A DNA stretch of 64,000 bases from Peromyscus leucopus (GCF_004664715.2 NC_051067.1:67722982-67786981); one strand, 5' to 3'; counted from the first letter of the stretch, positions 48,682 through 60,542 are shown. Notes: a model not told the origin generated them from the sequence alone. Translations and numbers: made by a program.

Positions 48682-48792
48682 ATTTTTTTTCCAAGACAGG
48701 GTTTCTCTGTGTATCCCTGGCTATCCTCCCTCTATAGACCAGGCTGGTCTGGAATTTATAGAGATACTCCTGCCTCCGCCTCCCAAGTACCT
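48682..48792 (-). repeat. B1 SINE, antisense
   Basis: ccaagacagggtttctctg, agaccaggctggtctgg, cctgcctccgcctccc. The 5' end of the element is truncated at tacctgg. Confidence 0.9.
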
Positions 48793-48959
48793 GGCTATGG
48801 GAACAGTCTATGTCAAAACCATAAAGCATGTGAAGACACTAAGTTCATCTCAACTCTGAACTTTATTTAGAAGAAAATGAGGGTGGCCTTAGTATTGTAG
48901 TTTCACTCTGTTTATGACTTCATTTTTACTTGTTTATTTATTTATTAGTTTGTTTGTTT

Positions 48960-48960
<1 letters not shown>

Positions 48961-49001
<41 letters not shown>
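48961..49001 (+). repeat. (GT)n microsatellite
   Basis: About 20 perfect GT units at the tail of the antisense B3. Confidence 0.97.
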
Positions 49002-49003
<2 letters not shown>

Positions 49004-49355
49004 TCTGCATATTTGTGTATGAAATCATGAATGCTGGTACATGTGGAGACCAAAGAAGGATGTTGAGAGTCCTGGTGTATCTCTCCATTTTAATCCTTTG
49101 AGTCAGGGTCTCTCACTGAACCCAGTGCTATGCTTGTGGCCAGCAGGCCCCCAGTGATTTTTCTATCTTCACCCAACATAATGTTTGGAATCTGGGCATG
49201 TGTGTAACCATGACTGGCTTCTAACAAAGGTGTTGGGATCATGGGCACGTGTGCAACCTTGCCCAGCTTCTGACAAAGGTGCTGAGATACAATCTCAGGT
49301 CCTTTTGTTTAGCTGCAAACATTCTTCCCCACTAGGGCCTTCCCCCAAGCTCAGC
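49002..49355 (-). repeat. B3-type SINE, antisense, with internal tandem duplication
   Basis: gagtcagggtctctcactg, gaacccagtgctatgcttg, ctcaggtccttttgtttagc. A block of about 48 bp is repeated in tandem at about 49183-49229 and 49230-49278 (each ending cttctRacaaag). Confidence 0.78.
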
Positions 49356-50312
49356 TTCGTGACTTTTTAAATGCCAGCATCCCTTTATTTTTTCCAGCAA
49401 ATGTCGCTTCAATTCTCAGTTTGTGTCACATTTCAGTGTACCCCACCATTTCTGTTGGTAATGAGAAGGACAGACATAGTTGGAAGACTCTTTGTTTCTT
49501 TCTCTCCTTCCAAGAATTTGCAGGAACATGCAAATTTTAGAATTTTAGGATTCTGGAAGCTTCCATTCTGTGTTAAACAAACAGAAGTGAACTTGACTGT
49601 GAATCATCCGTAGCCTGTGCCGGTCTGTTTGGAGGACTGGCTATAGCTGACGTGGTCCCAGAAATCATCCAGGTCATGAATCTGGGTGGGGCTAGGCAAA
49701 CATTACACCTCGTTTTATGTGAGGCTGCTTCAGAAATAGTTTATAGTCCGCCAGGGCTTGGCTTTATAAGTAAAACAAATACTTTAATGCTAATGGATTA
49801 AAGGACAGAAAGTGCTACCCATGACTTACAGACACCGGATGGCAAATCAATGAGGATTGTTCCAATTGTTTATGTACTAAAACGTGTTGAATACACAAAG
49901 CCCTTGTAATTGTGTACTGTTAAGATAATTGGAGGTACTGAGGTTGCCTTTGATTCTTATATAAGCTCTGTGCTCTCTGGCTGTGTTTAGAACAGATGAG
50001 TGGATGACAGAGCTTCATTTCTCATTATTTCTTAATTTATTCCACGGACCAAGTTTTCTTATAAATTCAAATAAAGAAGGTGAAATACCCAAGGGCTGTT
50101 GTTCAGAAAGAAAACAAAAATATTTTAACAACAGCAGAGCTGACCTGGGAATAATTGTTGCGCCTACCTGGCACTGAAGGGTAGAGCATATGTGTTGCTC
50201 TTTTCCAGTGAGAGTGAGTGCAGAACCCCTAGCTGTATACACTCTTGACATGGCCAAGGTCAAGGAAAACTGTGCACACCTCGGAGAAGTGTGGTCGTGG
50301 AAATTAGAGCAG
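49356..50312 (+). other. Cacnb2: Intron 2, single-copy block
   Basis: No repeat or exon recognised in about 950 bp. AT-rich; ends at the minisatellite. Confidence 0.45.
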
Positions 50313-51289
50313 CTGTGGGAGACAGTGTGAGAGACAGTGTGAGAGACAGTGTGGGAGACAGTGTGGGAGACAGTGTGAGAGACAGTGTGGGAGACAGTGT
50401 GAGAGACAATGTGGGAGACAGTGTGGGAGACAGTGTGAGAGACAGTGGGAGAGACAGTGTGGGAGACAGTGGAAGAGACAGTATGAGAGACAGTGTGAGA
50501 AACAGTGTGGGAGACAGTGTGGGAGACAGTGTGAGAGACAGTGTGGGAGACAGTGTGAGAGACAGTGTGGGAGACAGTATGAGAGACAGTGTGGGAGACA
50601 GTGTGAGAGACAGTGTGGGAGACAGTGTGAGAGATGGTGTGGGAGACAGTGGGAGAGAGACAGTGGGAGAGACAGTGGGAGAGACAGTGTGGGAGACAGT
50701 GGGAGAGACAGTGTGGGAGACAGTGTGGGAGACAGTGTGAGAGACAGTGTGGGAGACAGTGTGGGAGACAGTGTGGGAGACAGTGTGAGAGACAGTGTGA
50801 GAGACAGTATGAGAGACAGTGTGGGAGACAGTGAGAGAGACAGTGTGAGAGACAGTGTGGGAGACAGTGTGAGAGACAGTGTGAGAGACAGTGTGGGAGA
50901 CAGTGTGGGAGACAGTGTGGGAGACAGTGGGAGAGATGGTGTGGGAGACAGTGTGAGAGACAGTGTGGGAGACAGGGTGAGAGACAGTGTGGGAGATAGT
51001 ATGAGAGACAGTGTGGGAGACAGTGTGGGAGACAGTGTGAGAGACAGTGTGGGAGACAGTGTGGGAGACAGTGTGAGAGACAGTATGAGAGACAGTGTGG
51101 GAGACAGTGTGGGAGACAGTGTGGGAGACAGTGTGGGAGACAGTGTGAGAGAGAGTGTGGGAGACAGTGTGGGAGACAGTGTGGGAGAGACAGTGTGGGA
51201 GACAGTGTGAGAGACAGTGTGGGAGACAGTGTGGGAGACAGTGAGAGAGACAGTGTGGGAGACAGGGTGAGAGACAGTGTGGGAGACAA
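50313..51289 (+). repeat. 12-bp minisatellite (about 81 copies)
   Basis: Tandem array of GTGTGRGAGACA, where R is G or A. By hand count about 81 units, nearly all 12 bp, with two 14-bp units (near 50650 and 51181). Variants include GTATGAGAGACA, GTGGGAGAGACA and GGGTGAGAGACA. Because the period is four codons and lacks stops, frames stay open on both strands (up to 424 codons on the minus strand); these are not genes. Confidence 0.98.
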
Positions 51290-51299
51290 TGTTAGCGTT

Positions 51300-51499
51300 T
51301 ATTCTGCAGTATTTTTTGTCTCTCCCTTCCTCGTCACCCTCTCCATCCTCTTCTCCTTCATCTCTCCCATCTCCCTCTTGTCCCTCCTCCTTCCCCCTCG
51401 CTCTGTCATTTCTCCCACCCACCCCCTGCTTTCTGTGTTTCTCTTACCCCCCCCCATTTCCCCTCCTTTTCTTTCTCCATTTTTCTTTCTTTCCTTTTT
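51300..51499 (+). repeat. Pyrimidine-rich tract between minisatellite and L1
   Basis: About 200 bp of C/T-rich sequence with short homopolymers. It may include decayed L1 tail sequence. Confidence 0.85.
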
Positions 51500-53740
51500 A
51501 CTAAAATTTTTTATTTGTTTTACATGCCAACCACAGGTCCCCCTCTCATCCCTCCTCCTGCTCCCCCCAGCCCATCTTTCATCCCCTCCTCTGGAAAGGT
51601 AAGGCCTCCCATGGAGAATCAGCAAAGCCTGGTACATTCAGTTGAGGCAGGTCCAAGTCCTTCCCCACTGCACCAGGGCTGTGCAAGGTGTCCCACATTA
51701 AGTAATGGGCTCCAAAAGCCAGCTCATGTACCAGGGATAGATCCTGGTCCTACTCCCAGGGGACCCCTTAAACAGATCAAGCTACACAACTGTCTTGCCT
51801 ATGCAGAGGGCCTAGTCCAGTCCCATGGAGGCTCCACAGCTATTGGTCTAAAGTTCACGAGTTCCCACTAGCTCAGTTTGGTTGTCTCTGTAAGTTTCCC
51901 CTTTGTGATCTTGATTCACCTTGATCCATAGAATCCCTCTTCTCTCTCTTGGACTGGACTTCTGGAGCTTGGCCTGGTGCTTGGCTGTGGATCTCTGCAT
52001 CTGTTTCCATTAGTTACTGAATGGAGGCTCTATGATGACAGGGTATTCACCAATCTGATTACCAGGGTAGGCCAGCTCAGCCACCCTCTCCACTATTGCT
52101 AGTAGTCTAAGCTGGGGTCATCCATGTGGATTCCTGGGAACTTCCCTAGCACCAGATTTCTTCCTATCTCCATGATCTCCCTCTATCAAGATATCTCTTT
52201 TGTTGCTCCCCCACCCTATCCCTCTTCCAGCTCAACCATCCTGTTGTTCCCTGATGTTCTCATCCCCTATCCCCTACCCTCTATTGCCCCCCCACCCCCA
52301 GTTTACTTAGGAGACCTCATCTATTTCCCCTTCCCAGGATGATCCATGTGTCTCTCTTAGGGTCCTCCTTGTTACCCAGCTTCTCTGGAGCTGTGGGTTG
52401 TAGTCTGGTATTCCTTTGCTTTACATCTAGTATCCACTTATGAGTGAGTACATACCATGTTTGACTTTCTGAGTCTGGGTTATCTCGCTCAGGATGGTAT
52501 TTTCTAGTTCCATCCATTTGCCTGCAAATTTCATAATGTCATTGTTTTTTACTGCTGAATAGTACTCCATTGTGTATATGTACCACATTTTATTTATCCA
52601 TTCTTCAATTGAGGGGCATCTAGGTTGTTTCTAGGTTCTGGCTATTACAAATAATGCTACTAGGAGCATAGTTGAGCAAGTGTCCTTGTGGATGATTGAG
52701 CATTCCTTGGGTATATGCTCAAGAGTGGTATCATTGGGTCTTGAAGTATATTGATTCCCAATTTTCTGAGAAACTGCCATACTGATTTCCAAAGTGACTA
52801 TACAAGTTTGCACTTCCACCAACAGTGTCGGAGTGTGACCCTTGCTCCATATCCTCTCCAACATAAACTGTCTTCAGTGTCTTTGATCTTAGCCATTCTG
52901 ACAGGTGTAAGATGGTATCTCAGAGTTATTTTGATTTGCATTTCCCTAATGACTAAAGATGTTGAGAAATTCCTTAAATGTCTTTTAGTCATCTGAAATT
53001 CTTCTGTTGAGAGTTCTCTGTTTAGCTCTGGAGCCCATTTTTTTTAAATTGGATTGTTCGGTATTTTGATGTCTATTTTCTTGAGTTCTTTATATATTCT
53101 GGAGATCAGCCCTCTGTCAGATGTGAGGTTGGTGAAGATCTTTTCCTACTCTGTAGGCTATTGCTTTGTCTTATTTACCCTTTCCTTTGCCTTACAGAAG
53201 CTTCTCAGTTTCAGGAGGTCCCATTTATTAATTGTTGCTCTCAGTGTCTGTGATACTGGTGTTATATTTAAGAAGTGGTCTCCTGTGCCAGTGTGTTCAA
53301 GACTACTTCCTACTTTCTCTTCTATCAGGTTCAGTGTAACTACCTTTATGTTGAGGTCTTTGATCCACTTGGACTTGAGTTTTGTACATGGTGATAGATA
53401 TGGATCTATTTGCAGTCTTCTACATGTTGACATCCAGTTATGCCAGTACCATTTGTTGAAGATGCTTTATTTTTTCCATTGTATAGTCTTGGCTTCTTTG
53501 TCAAAAATCAGGTGTTCATAGGTGTGTGGATTAATGTCAGGGTCTTCAATTCCATCCATTGGGCCACATGTCAGTTTTTATGCCAATACCAAGCTGTTTT
53601 ATTATATAGCTCTGTAGTAGAGCTTGAGTTCAGGGATGGTGATACCTCCAGAGGTTGCTTTATTATACAGGATTGTTTTAGCTACCCTGGGTTTTTTGTT
53701 TTTCTATACAAACTTGAGTATTGTTCTTTCAAGATCTGAG
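51500..53740 (-). mobile_element. 5'-truncated rodent L1, antisense (3' UTR and ORF2 C-terminal part)
   Basis: Minus orientation. A-rich tail near 51504-51530, 3' UTR to about 52.4 kb, then the C-terminal part of ORF2 to about 53.74 kb, where homology stops. Peptide fragments in shifting frames are typical of L1 ORF2: TPVRMAKIKDTEDSLCWRGYG (approx. 52,850-52,930), HKDTCSTMLLVALFVIAR (approx. 52,640-52,690), CRRLQIDPYLSPCTKLKSKW (53,350-53,430). Reverse transcriptase and endonuclease parts are absent and the remainder is broken by frameshifts, so it cannot move by itself. Confidence 0.93.
52631..53433 (-). pseudogene. L1 ORF2 C-terminal remnant, frameshifted
   Basis: Three overlapping open pieces (53158-53433, 52798-52992, 52631-52864) encode successive parts of the L1 ORF2 C-terminal region, including the conserved CWWKCKLV-type motif, in different frames. 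The order matches a minus-strand L1. Broken by several indels. Confidence 0.88.
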
Positions 53741-55400
53741 CTCTGCTATAGGTTCCTGCCATGTTTGGCCAAGATTCACTAACTGTTTGTACTGATGACT
53801 TTTATAGGTCTTTGAGTTGTACTGACTGGTACTGGTATGTGAGAAGTTGAGGCTTATGAATCCACACCATTTTTTTTTCCTGGAATTTTCAAGGGCCAGT
53901 ATTCTCTGTGGTTGGCAGGGAAGGACCCAGGCACTCATCTGGGATTCTGGCTCACCAACATATGTTGTGGTTGTAATTCAGTAATCCTGTAGCTTCTAAG
54001 GGCTTCCAGAATGCAAATCAGAATGACAACATGGAATGAGGCAAATATTTAACAGAAGGTCGCATGACACTTTCAGAACATGGTATTCTAAACAAATTCC
54101 ATCATCTCCCAGTACCAGTGTTCTTAGTTCTGCTTCTCTGGATCTTTTATATTTGTTCAGATTGGCTTTAAATATAAATGATTAATCACAGCGACATGCA
54201 GTATATTTTTCAGTTTTGTTTTGCAAAGGCAGATTAAACTGTGATAATGGTTACAGACTCCAGGCCTGCGGAGACTGGTGTGTTTAAGGCTGGATAAATC
54301 TTTCAGCCCTTAAATACTGGCTTGTTGCCTTGTTATCCTGCGTCCGTCACAAACACAGCTATAAATAAGAAGCTAGTCGATTTACTGCCTCTGATTTCCT
54401 GTAAATGTCTCTCAATCCTACAAGACATTTGCTTGCATTTTGTGAATGGCAGAATCTGCTTTGTGTCCTTTTAAAAACCATGTTGAAGCATGTCAGCATA
54501 AAAATATTTACCTTTGTAAGTTTCCTTGCTCTTTCTACAGAGCAAACAAGTGTAATCACTATGGATACACTAGCTTTCACATGTCTATGTGAACATTGTG
54601 TGTGTGTGTGTGTGTGTGTAATAAGACTATATTATGTAAAAATTTGGCTTACGCTCAGAATTGTTTTTGTCCATGTATTTGAACACCCACTCTATGAACT
54701 AGCCTGGATTAGATCTCCATTACTATTTTGTGAATTTTGGCATTGAAAATAATTCTTGTATGCACCCTTTTTCCCACTGGGATAAATATATCCCTTTTAA
54801 ACCAAGAATTATTTTTGCAGGTGCTTTTATTTTTTCAGCCTCACAGATACATTTTGAATTGCACTTTCCCTGTTTTTTTTTTTTTTTTCTATTTTTATTC
54901 ATGTTCAGCTTGGATAAAGCCATGTGAAGTTTCAGAAGTTGCATAGACTAAGTGAACTGCATGGGAATAATTGAAATTTATTCAGATAATCTAATACAGA
55001 ATAACTAGCCATTGTAACTAGGGAAATAGTTTCATCAAACAGTGAAGTTACAGAAACGTGTATGTTTCCATTAAACCCAGCCGAAGATCAGTTACTCCAA
55101 GTTAATTATTCATGTTCTTCACAGGTGTCCTGCCTAAGGTAGGAGTCTCATATGAGCGAGGAAAGGGTCCTTTTTCTGTCTTATACACAGGTGAGAAAGG
55201 CCAACTCCTGTCCACATGGACTGGTTTCTGGAAATATTCACATTTGATAATGAAAAAGCCATTTTTTAGATTTGGAGTAAGTGTTAAAAGTATTTTCTAA
55301 CTTTCACCCCAACAGGTGAGTCCTGCAGTTTTCTCTGTCATTGTCCCACACCTACCTCTCCACCCCAGTTCATCATGCTTCCTGTCTTCCGCTTGTGTGA
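53741..55400 (+). other. Cacnb2: Intron 2, mostly single-copy
   Basis: A short (GT)n lies at 54597-54619 and a poly-T at about 54870-54888. No exon recognised. Confidence 0.45.
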
Positions 55401-55435
55401 GCATTCGAGGATCAAAGGAAAAAATAGGAAGTGCA

Positions 55436-55893
55436 TCACAGGGTGTTTAGGAAGCTCTGAGTCCTCCAGGCATGCACATTTGGGATAACAATGATAGCTC
55501 TTTGGGAAGTCACTGTCCCCTGCCACAAGCTGACGACCATGTCCCCACTGTTCTGAGGATTATGCTCGTTTAGGGCTTTCTGTGTCTCCTCCTGTCCTTG
55601 TGTTCTTAGTGCACAGAAGGAAAGTCCCAGTGCCTGGTCCTCCCTTTCTTTTGCACCTGTCACAGGAGAGCGTTGTTCACTCTGACAAGGACACGACGTT
55701 CTGACCCCGCTTCCTCCATCCTCACGGCCCTCACCATCTTAGCAGGCCTTTCTTTCTTGGAAGGTTCTGCCTTTCTAGATCTGGGGTCCTTATCTTCTAG
55801 ACTTAAACTTGAACTTGACACCCAGTCACGTTTCCTCATCACTGGAAGGTGTGCTGATTTCTCTTTGGGCAAAGTCTTGCCTCTTGAGATCAA
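55436..55893 (-). other. Adjoining minus-strand open frames, uncertain
   Basis: Two open frames (77 and 75 codons) abut near 55660 and together cover about 450 bp with more CpG than nearby intron. The peptide is charged and lacks low complexity, but I recognise no family and the frames would need a shift to join. It may be an old pseudogene fragment or chance. Confidence 0.2.
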
Positions 55894-55984
55894 AAAGTGT
55901 TAAACATACTTTTTCATTAGTTCCCCTCACCACCTACACATGCTAGCAATGTTCATTTTGAAAGAAAAGTGTGGCATAGGTGAC

Positions 55985-56045
55985 ATGTTAACTTGCCAGG
56001 GCTGCTGTAACAAAGCTGCCATACTGGATGGCTTCAATAAAATGG
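55985..56045 (-). mobile_element. MaLR-like LTR end, antisense fragment
   Basis: cttgccagggctgctgtaac, aaagctgcc, ctggatggcttcaataaaa: the antisense end of a mammalian LTR of MLT1 style. Confidence 0.45.
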
Positions 56046-56269
56046 AATAACATCACAGATTTTTTATTAGTTTTATTAAATAAAATGCCTAGAGAAATCA
56101 GCTTAATAAATTCAACCAGTATCTTCATGGAGACCCATTTTCATTTTCTCTATCTCGTGGGTTTTTCCTCTGGATTATTCTGTTTCTCCACACTTTCAAA
56201 TCCCTTTTTAGAGCCTCAATAACTTGTAGTTCATGCATGTCAGAAATCTCTAAGACATGTACAAGGCTT

Positions 56270-56403
56270 AGAACTTTAGTTGGACATGGTGACATGCAGC
56301 TGTGATGCCTGCACTTGTGATCAGTGTTCAAGGCAAGTCTGGGCTACATAGTTTTAAGATACCATGGTCTATGTTGTAAGACTCGGTCTCACACAAAGAA
56401 CAC
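56270..56403 (+). repeat. B1-like SINE, sense, diverged
   Basis: gttggacatggtgacatgc, gtgatgcctgcacttgtg, aggcaagtctgggctacat, ctcggtctcacacaaag. Confidence 0.65.
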
Positions 56404-56734
56404 ACAGAAAACCTGACCTAGGGCTTTTGAAGATTGAATTCATCAGTGTAGCTGAGAATCTGTTTACCTCTATGGCATAATGTCCGATAGGATAATACAC
56501 CAGACCCTTTGCATACGAACAGGACATGAATTGTTTTAGTTGCATCAGAGCTTTGAATATGCAACACTTCTATATATATGCATGCATATGAATCTCCTAT
56601 CACTTGGATTTTCCGTTTATCTTCTATGTTGTAAATGAGGTTTATATTTTAATATCTAATGATATACTTGAGTCAGTCCTCCATAGTATGATAAAATTAT
56701 TTAAAAGCAATTGTTTTATGTATATGTGGCATAT

Positions 56735-57072
56735 GTATGTGTGCATGTGTGTGTGTGTGGGGGGGGTGTACATGTACACAGTTTTGGCATGCAAATGGAG
56801 GCCAGAACTCACTGTTGTAGGTCTTCCTCCATTACTTTCTACCTCATTCTTAGATAGGGCTCGGTCTCTCATGAGATCTGGAGCTTACCAATTCAGCTAT
56901 ATTAGCTTGGCCACCAAGCTCCAGGCATCTTCCTGTCTCTGACCATTCAGCACTAGGATTACCAATGGATCCTGCATCACCAAGCTGTTATATGGGTGCT
57001 GAGGATTTGAACTTAGATTCTCAAGCTTGTTCAACAAGTCCTTACCCACTATCAGTCACTTCCTAACACCCA
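56735..57072 (-). repeat. B3-type SINE, antisense
   Basis: GT-rich start, aaatggaggccagaactcac, agatagggctcggtctctc, cattcagcactaggattac, tgggtgctgaggatttgaac. Confidence 0.78.
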
Positions 57073-57977
57073 CTTAAAGTAATTCTCCTACTTTCAGCTT
57101 TCAAAATCCATGATTGAATCCTTAGAGTTATTACTTCAAGCTTGCAGAAATTTAGCACCAAAAGGAGGCTTCCTATGAGTCTCACTTAATCTTTCCCCTG
57201 ACAGTTACAGGAAGAGCTGTATCAGGAAGAAATCCACATCTTAGGTCAAGATGCCCTGCTATGTGCTTGTTATACAAAATATCCTCAAAAGATCCCATGT
57301 CACCTCTTGTTGATTTATTCGATGATGCTCACTCGTTCACCACAGTGTAGTTCATATTCTTTTCAAGATGTTATTTCAAGCTATGTTCCTTTGCTAAGTA
57401 GAATGTGCTTAGGTAGTCAAGTCTAGATAGCCCTATGAAAGGTCACGGAGCCCCATAGATTCCTAGTATCACAGGCTGGACTGGTATGCTTTGAAATGAG
57501 TTCCTGAAGGACCTCATGTTCACTGATGATTGAGTACTATGACCTAGAAGGGCTCAGGAGATTATACTGGGTTATAATGAAAAGCAAATGAGGTAGGAAC
57601 CAATTCCCAGGAAAGTAATAAACAAAAGTGTGGCTGACTAATACATAAATAGCTGTTGCTGTGAACCTACAGGAAGTGTGTACTAGAAGAGCAAAAGAAA
57701 GCTCTGGGTGAGTTTAAAGGAAGTAATGCTGTGTTTAAAAAAGCAGATCCAGAAACCATCGGGGTAATGATCAACAGTGATTTCAAACAATGTAAGCGTA
57801 TGGTGTATTTCTGAGATGGGAAGTTCCTGTGTGCTTGGCAGTCAGGATCATGAGGAGATGGATGGGCAATGAGGCTGGAGGCTTGAGGGAGTGCACTAGA
57901 ATTTCAAGTGTCCTTGTGTCATCATGTCCTTGATGCCACATTCTGAAATCAAGAAGGGTGTTAAGACTATACATCGG
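57073..57977 (+). other. Cacnb2: Intron 2, single-copy block
   Basis: No repeat or exon recognised. Confidence 0.45.
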
Positions 57978-58085
57978 TAGCCAGGCTTGGTGGCATATGC
58001 CTATAATCCTAACACTGTAGAAACAGACACAGGATTGAGAATTTGAGGCTATCCTGTGCTATATGGTGAGAGCCAGTCTCAAAAA
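57978..58085 (+). repeat. B1-like SINE, sense
   Basis: agccaggcttggtggcatatg, cctataatcctaacactg, gaatttgaggctatcctg, agccagtctcaaaaatg. Confidence 0.7.
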
Positions 58086-58539
58086 TGTATCCAAACCACC
58101 ACTGCCAACAAATGAACAAATAAAGGTGTGTCCATAAATTTGAAAACCAAGTATTGTCAAAGAAAATATTTAGATAAAGACATACTGATCACTACGTGCT
58201 TTCAGTGTGCCCACACTCTTGTAAGGACTTGAGTTATCAGTATGTCTTAATGAGGTGAATCCTGTGTGTATCCCCATGTAACAAGATGGAGAGAGGCCTG
58301 GCTAAACTATTTAGTTTGCTTCAGTTCACAGACCTGAAAGTATATAGCATTTATGATACCAAATTAGTGTGCTTTTGGTCATGTTTGGGCCAAAAGGTGA
58401 GATGGCCCAAGGCAAAGCTTTAGAAATTATTGAGGAATTGGGGGATTCTCTGTTTAATACTGAACATAAAAAATATTCATAGTTAATGTATGTGAAGATT
58501 CTAAAAGTATTAATTTATTCTGTCTTACTGTTAGGTTCA
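58086..58539 (+). other. Cacnb2: Intron 2, single-copy block
   Basis: Nothing recognised. Confidence 0.4.
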
Positions 58540-58630
58540 GTGTGTGTGTGTGTGTGTGAGAGAGAGAGGGGGGGGGAGAGAGAGAGAGAGAGAGAGAGGG
58601 AGGGAGGGAGAGGGAGGGAGAGAGAGAGAA
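58540..58630 (+). repeat. (GT)n(GA)n compound microsatellite
   Basis: About 9 GT units, then GA-rich sequence with GGGA interruptions. Confidence 0.95.
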
Positions 58631-58634
58631 GAGT

Positions 58635-58852
58635 TGGCCAGAGGACAACAGACCACTTTAATAATTACTTAATTAATCAATCTGTTTTTGCAATAGGGTC
58701 TTTCAGCACCCTAGAGCTTGCCAAATAGGTTAGGCTGACTGGCTATGGAGCCTTAGGCATCTATCTGGCCATCAGGCCAACTTTTAAAAATGGGCTCTGG
58801 GGCTTCAACTTGGGTCCTTGTGTTTGCATTGCCCGAGTCATTGTCTCAGCAT
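58635..58852 (-). repeat. B3-type SINE, antisense
   Basis: ggccagaggacaacagacc, caatagggtctttcagcacc, aacttgggtccttgtgtttg, gcattgcccgagtcattg. Confidence 0.7.
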
Positions 58853-59691
58853 GGTTTTCATTTTTTTAAATGAGTACTTTGATGCAGAGAGAAGCCATGG
58901 CATGGGTGGAAGTGAACAGAGTATGGGGAAAATGAAAATCAAAAGTTCTGAGAGACAGGCCAGGACCTGGGGGTAGAATCTGAGGACCTCTGCTCTGTGA
59001 GGAGTGATCCCTCCACCTAGACACAAAGGGGAAGGAATTTCACATTCTTTGGAGGTGAACAGGGAAAATGGGTCCAGAAAAAGAGGAATGGAAAGACTCC
59101 TTAGATGGTACCTACCTGCTTGCTTGTCTCTTCCTAGAAGTCTGAGGGCTGACAGGCCAGACTAGATGAGAGACGAGGGCGGGGGAAAGCTGACATTCTA
59201 TACAGACAACTGTATTAACCAGTTTTGCCATTTTAAAAACATCTAAAACTTTTTAGCCGATAAAACCATGCACAGTCCCATTGATGGCCTCGCCTCAGAG
59301 AGCTCAAGTTGAAGAAGGTTAGTGGGCTCCAAACAGCTGCTTATTCTAATGCCCTGCTGTGGCTTTTTCTGTGAATTTGTGTAAACCCCTTTGAACTCAG
59401 GCTAACAGACCATTTTCTCTTGCACAGAAGTAGTCATTAGTGGTCTTATAATTTGAAAATTGGCCAGTCTCCCTGCCTCGGGCCATTCCTTTTGAGGAAG
59501 AGTGGGGTTTCTTTCTTTCTTTTTGAGAAAATTAGGTTTCTTGGTTACCAAGAGACACTGACCTTTGCCCCATATACTCACTGTCTTTTTGAAACCTTTC
59601 TTAGTATTTATTAGACAGCTCCAAATGTTAATACTCTTTCAGGAGATGTTTATAATATTCTCATTAAACAGACCAAAGCAATTCTACTAGC
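58853..59691 (+). other. Cacnb2: Intron 2, single-copy block
   Basis: No repeat or exon recognised. Confidence 0.45.
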
Positions 59692-59718
59692 CTTTCTCTC
59701 TCTCTTTCTCTCTTTCTC

Positions 59719-59750
<32 letters not shown>

Positions 59751-59779
59751 TCCTTCCTTCCTTCCTTCCTTCCTTCCTT

Positions 59780-59847
<68 letters not shown>

Positions 59848-59849
59848 CT
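59692..59849 (+). repeat. Compound (TTTC)n / (CTTC)n / (TC)n microsatellite
   Basis: About 158 bp of pure pyrimidine on this strand in successive blocks of different period, a candidate triplex-forming mirror tract. Confidence 0.96.
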
Positions 59850-60059
59850 ATTGCACCATTCTGAAGAAAATGTGGCTTATAACATGAATGTAATAAACTG
59901 CTGTGGCAGTGTTGTGAAAAAGTGGCATGTGGTCTGATATTCTAACTGTTTTTTCAGAACCACACATCTGTGTCTGGTCTCTTTTATTCAAAGCAGAAGA
60001 GTGCCTGTGGATTCAAGGTTTGAAGGTGCTTTGTTTTATTATGAAGTAATTTATTTTTT

Positions 60060-60310
60060 ATGTGTATGTGTATGTGTGTATATGTGTGAGGGTACAGGTG
60101 TGGGAAGGCATGTGCTATGTATGTATGGATAGATGTGGGTATATGTGTGTTCACGTATGTATGAGGGTATAGGTGTGAAGAGCTATGTATTTTCATGTGT
60201 GCATGTATATATGTCTGTGCATGCATGTGGTATGTGTGCATACACATATGAAGGTCATCGGTTAATGCTGAATGCCTTACGCAGATTGCTCTCCACCTTA
60301 TTTTTAATAT
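60060..60310 (-). repeat. TG-rich tract with B3-like fragment
   Basis: Degenerate TGTATG units, then gaaggtcatcggttaatgc and ctctccaccttatttttaa, the tail-side part of an antisense B3. Confidence 0.65.
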
Positions 60311-60354
60311 GTTGTTTTTTAAAAATCAAGCTCGCATATGTATGGATGTTTTAC

Positions 60355-60542
60355 CAGCATGTATGTATGTATGTATATTATATGTGTGCCTTGTGCCCTC
60401 AGAGCCCAGAAGAAGGCACTGGATCCCCTTGAACTGGAGTTACAGATGTTCGTGAGCTGCCAGGTGGATACTGGGAACCAAACCCTGCTCCTCTATTAGA
60501 GCAGCCAGTGCTCTCAACCTCAGAGCCATCTCTCTAGCTCCT
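60355..60542 (-). repeat. B2 SINE, antisense
   Basis: ccttgaactggagttacag, gtggatactgggaacc, attagagcagccagtgctc, cagagccatctctctagctc. Follows a short (TATG)n. Confidence 0.9.

Noticed and set aside
50313..51289. Regular repeats considered as a CRISPR-like array
   Set aside because: Units are directly adjacent with no spacers, and the context is a mammalian intron.
50015..51422. Very long open frames (424 and 372 codons minus; 149-173 codons plus) rich in SHTV/SPTL/LPHC or SVGD/SVRD repeats
   Set aside because: They exist only because the 12-bp minisatellite has a period divisible by three and no stop codon; both strands and several frames are open at once.
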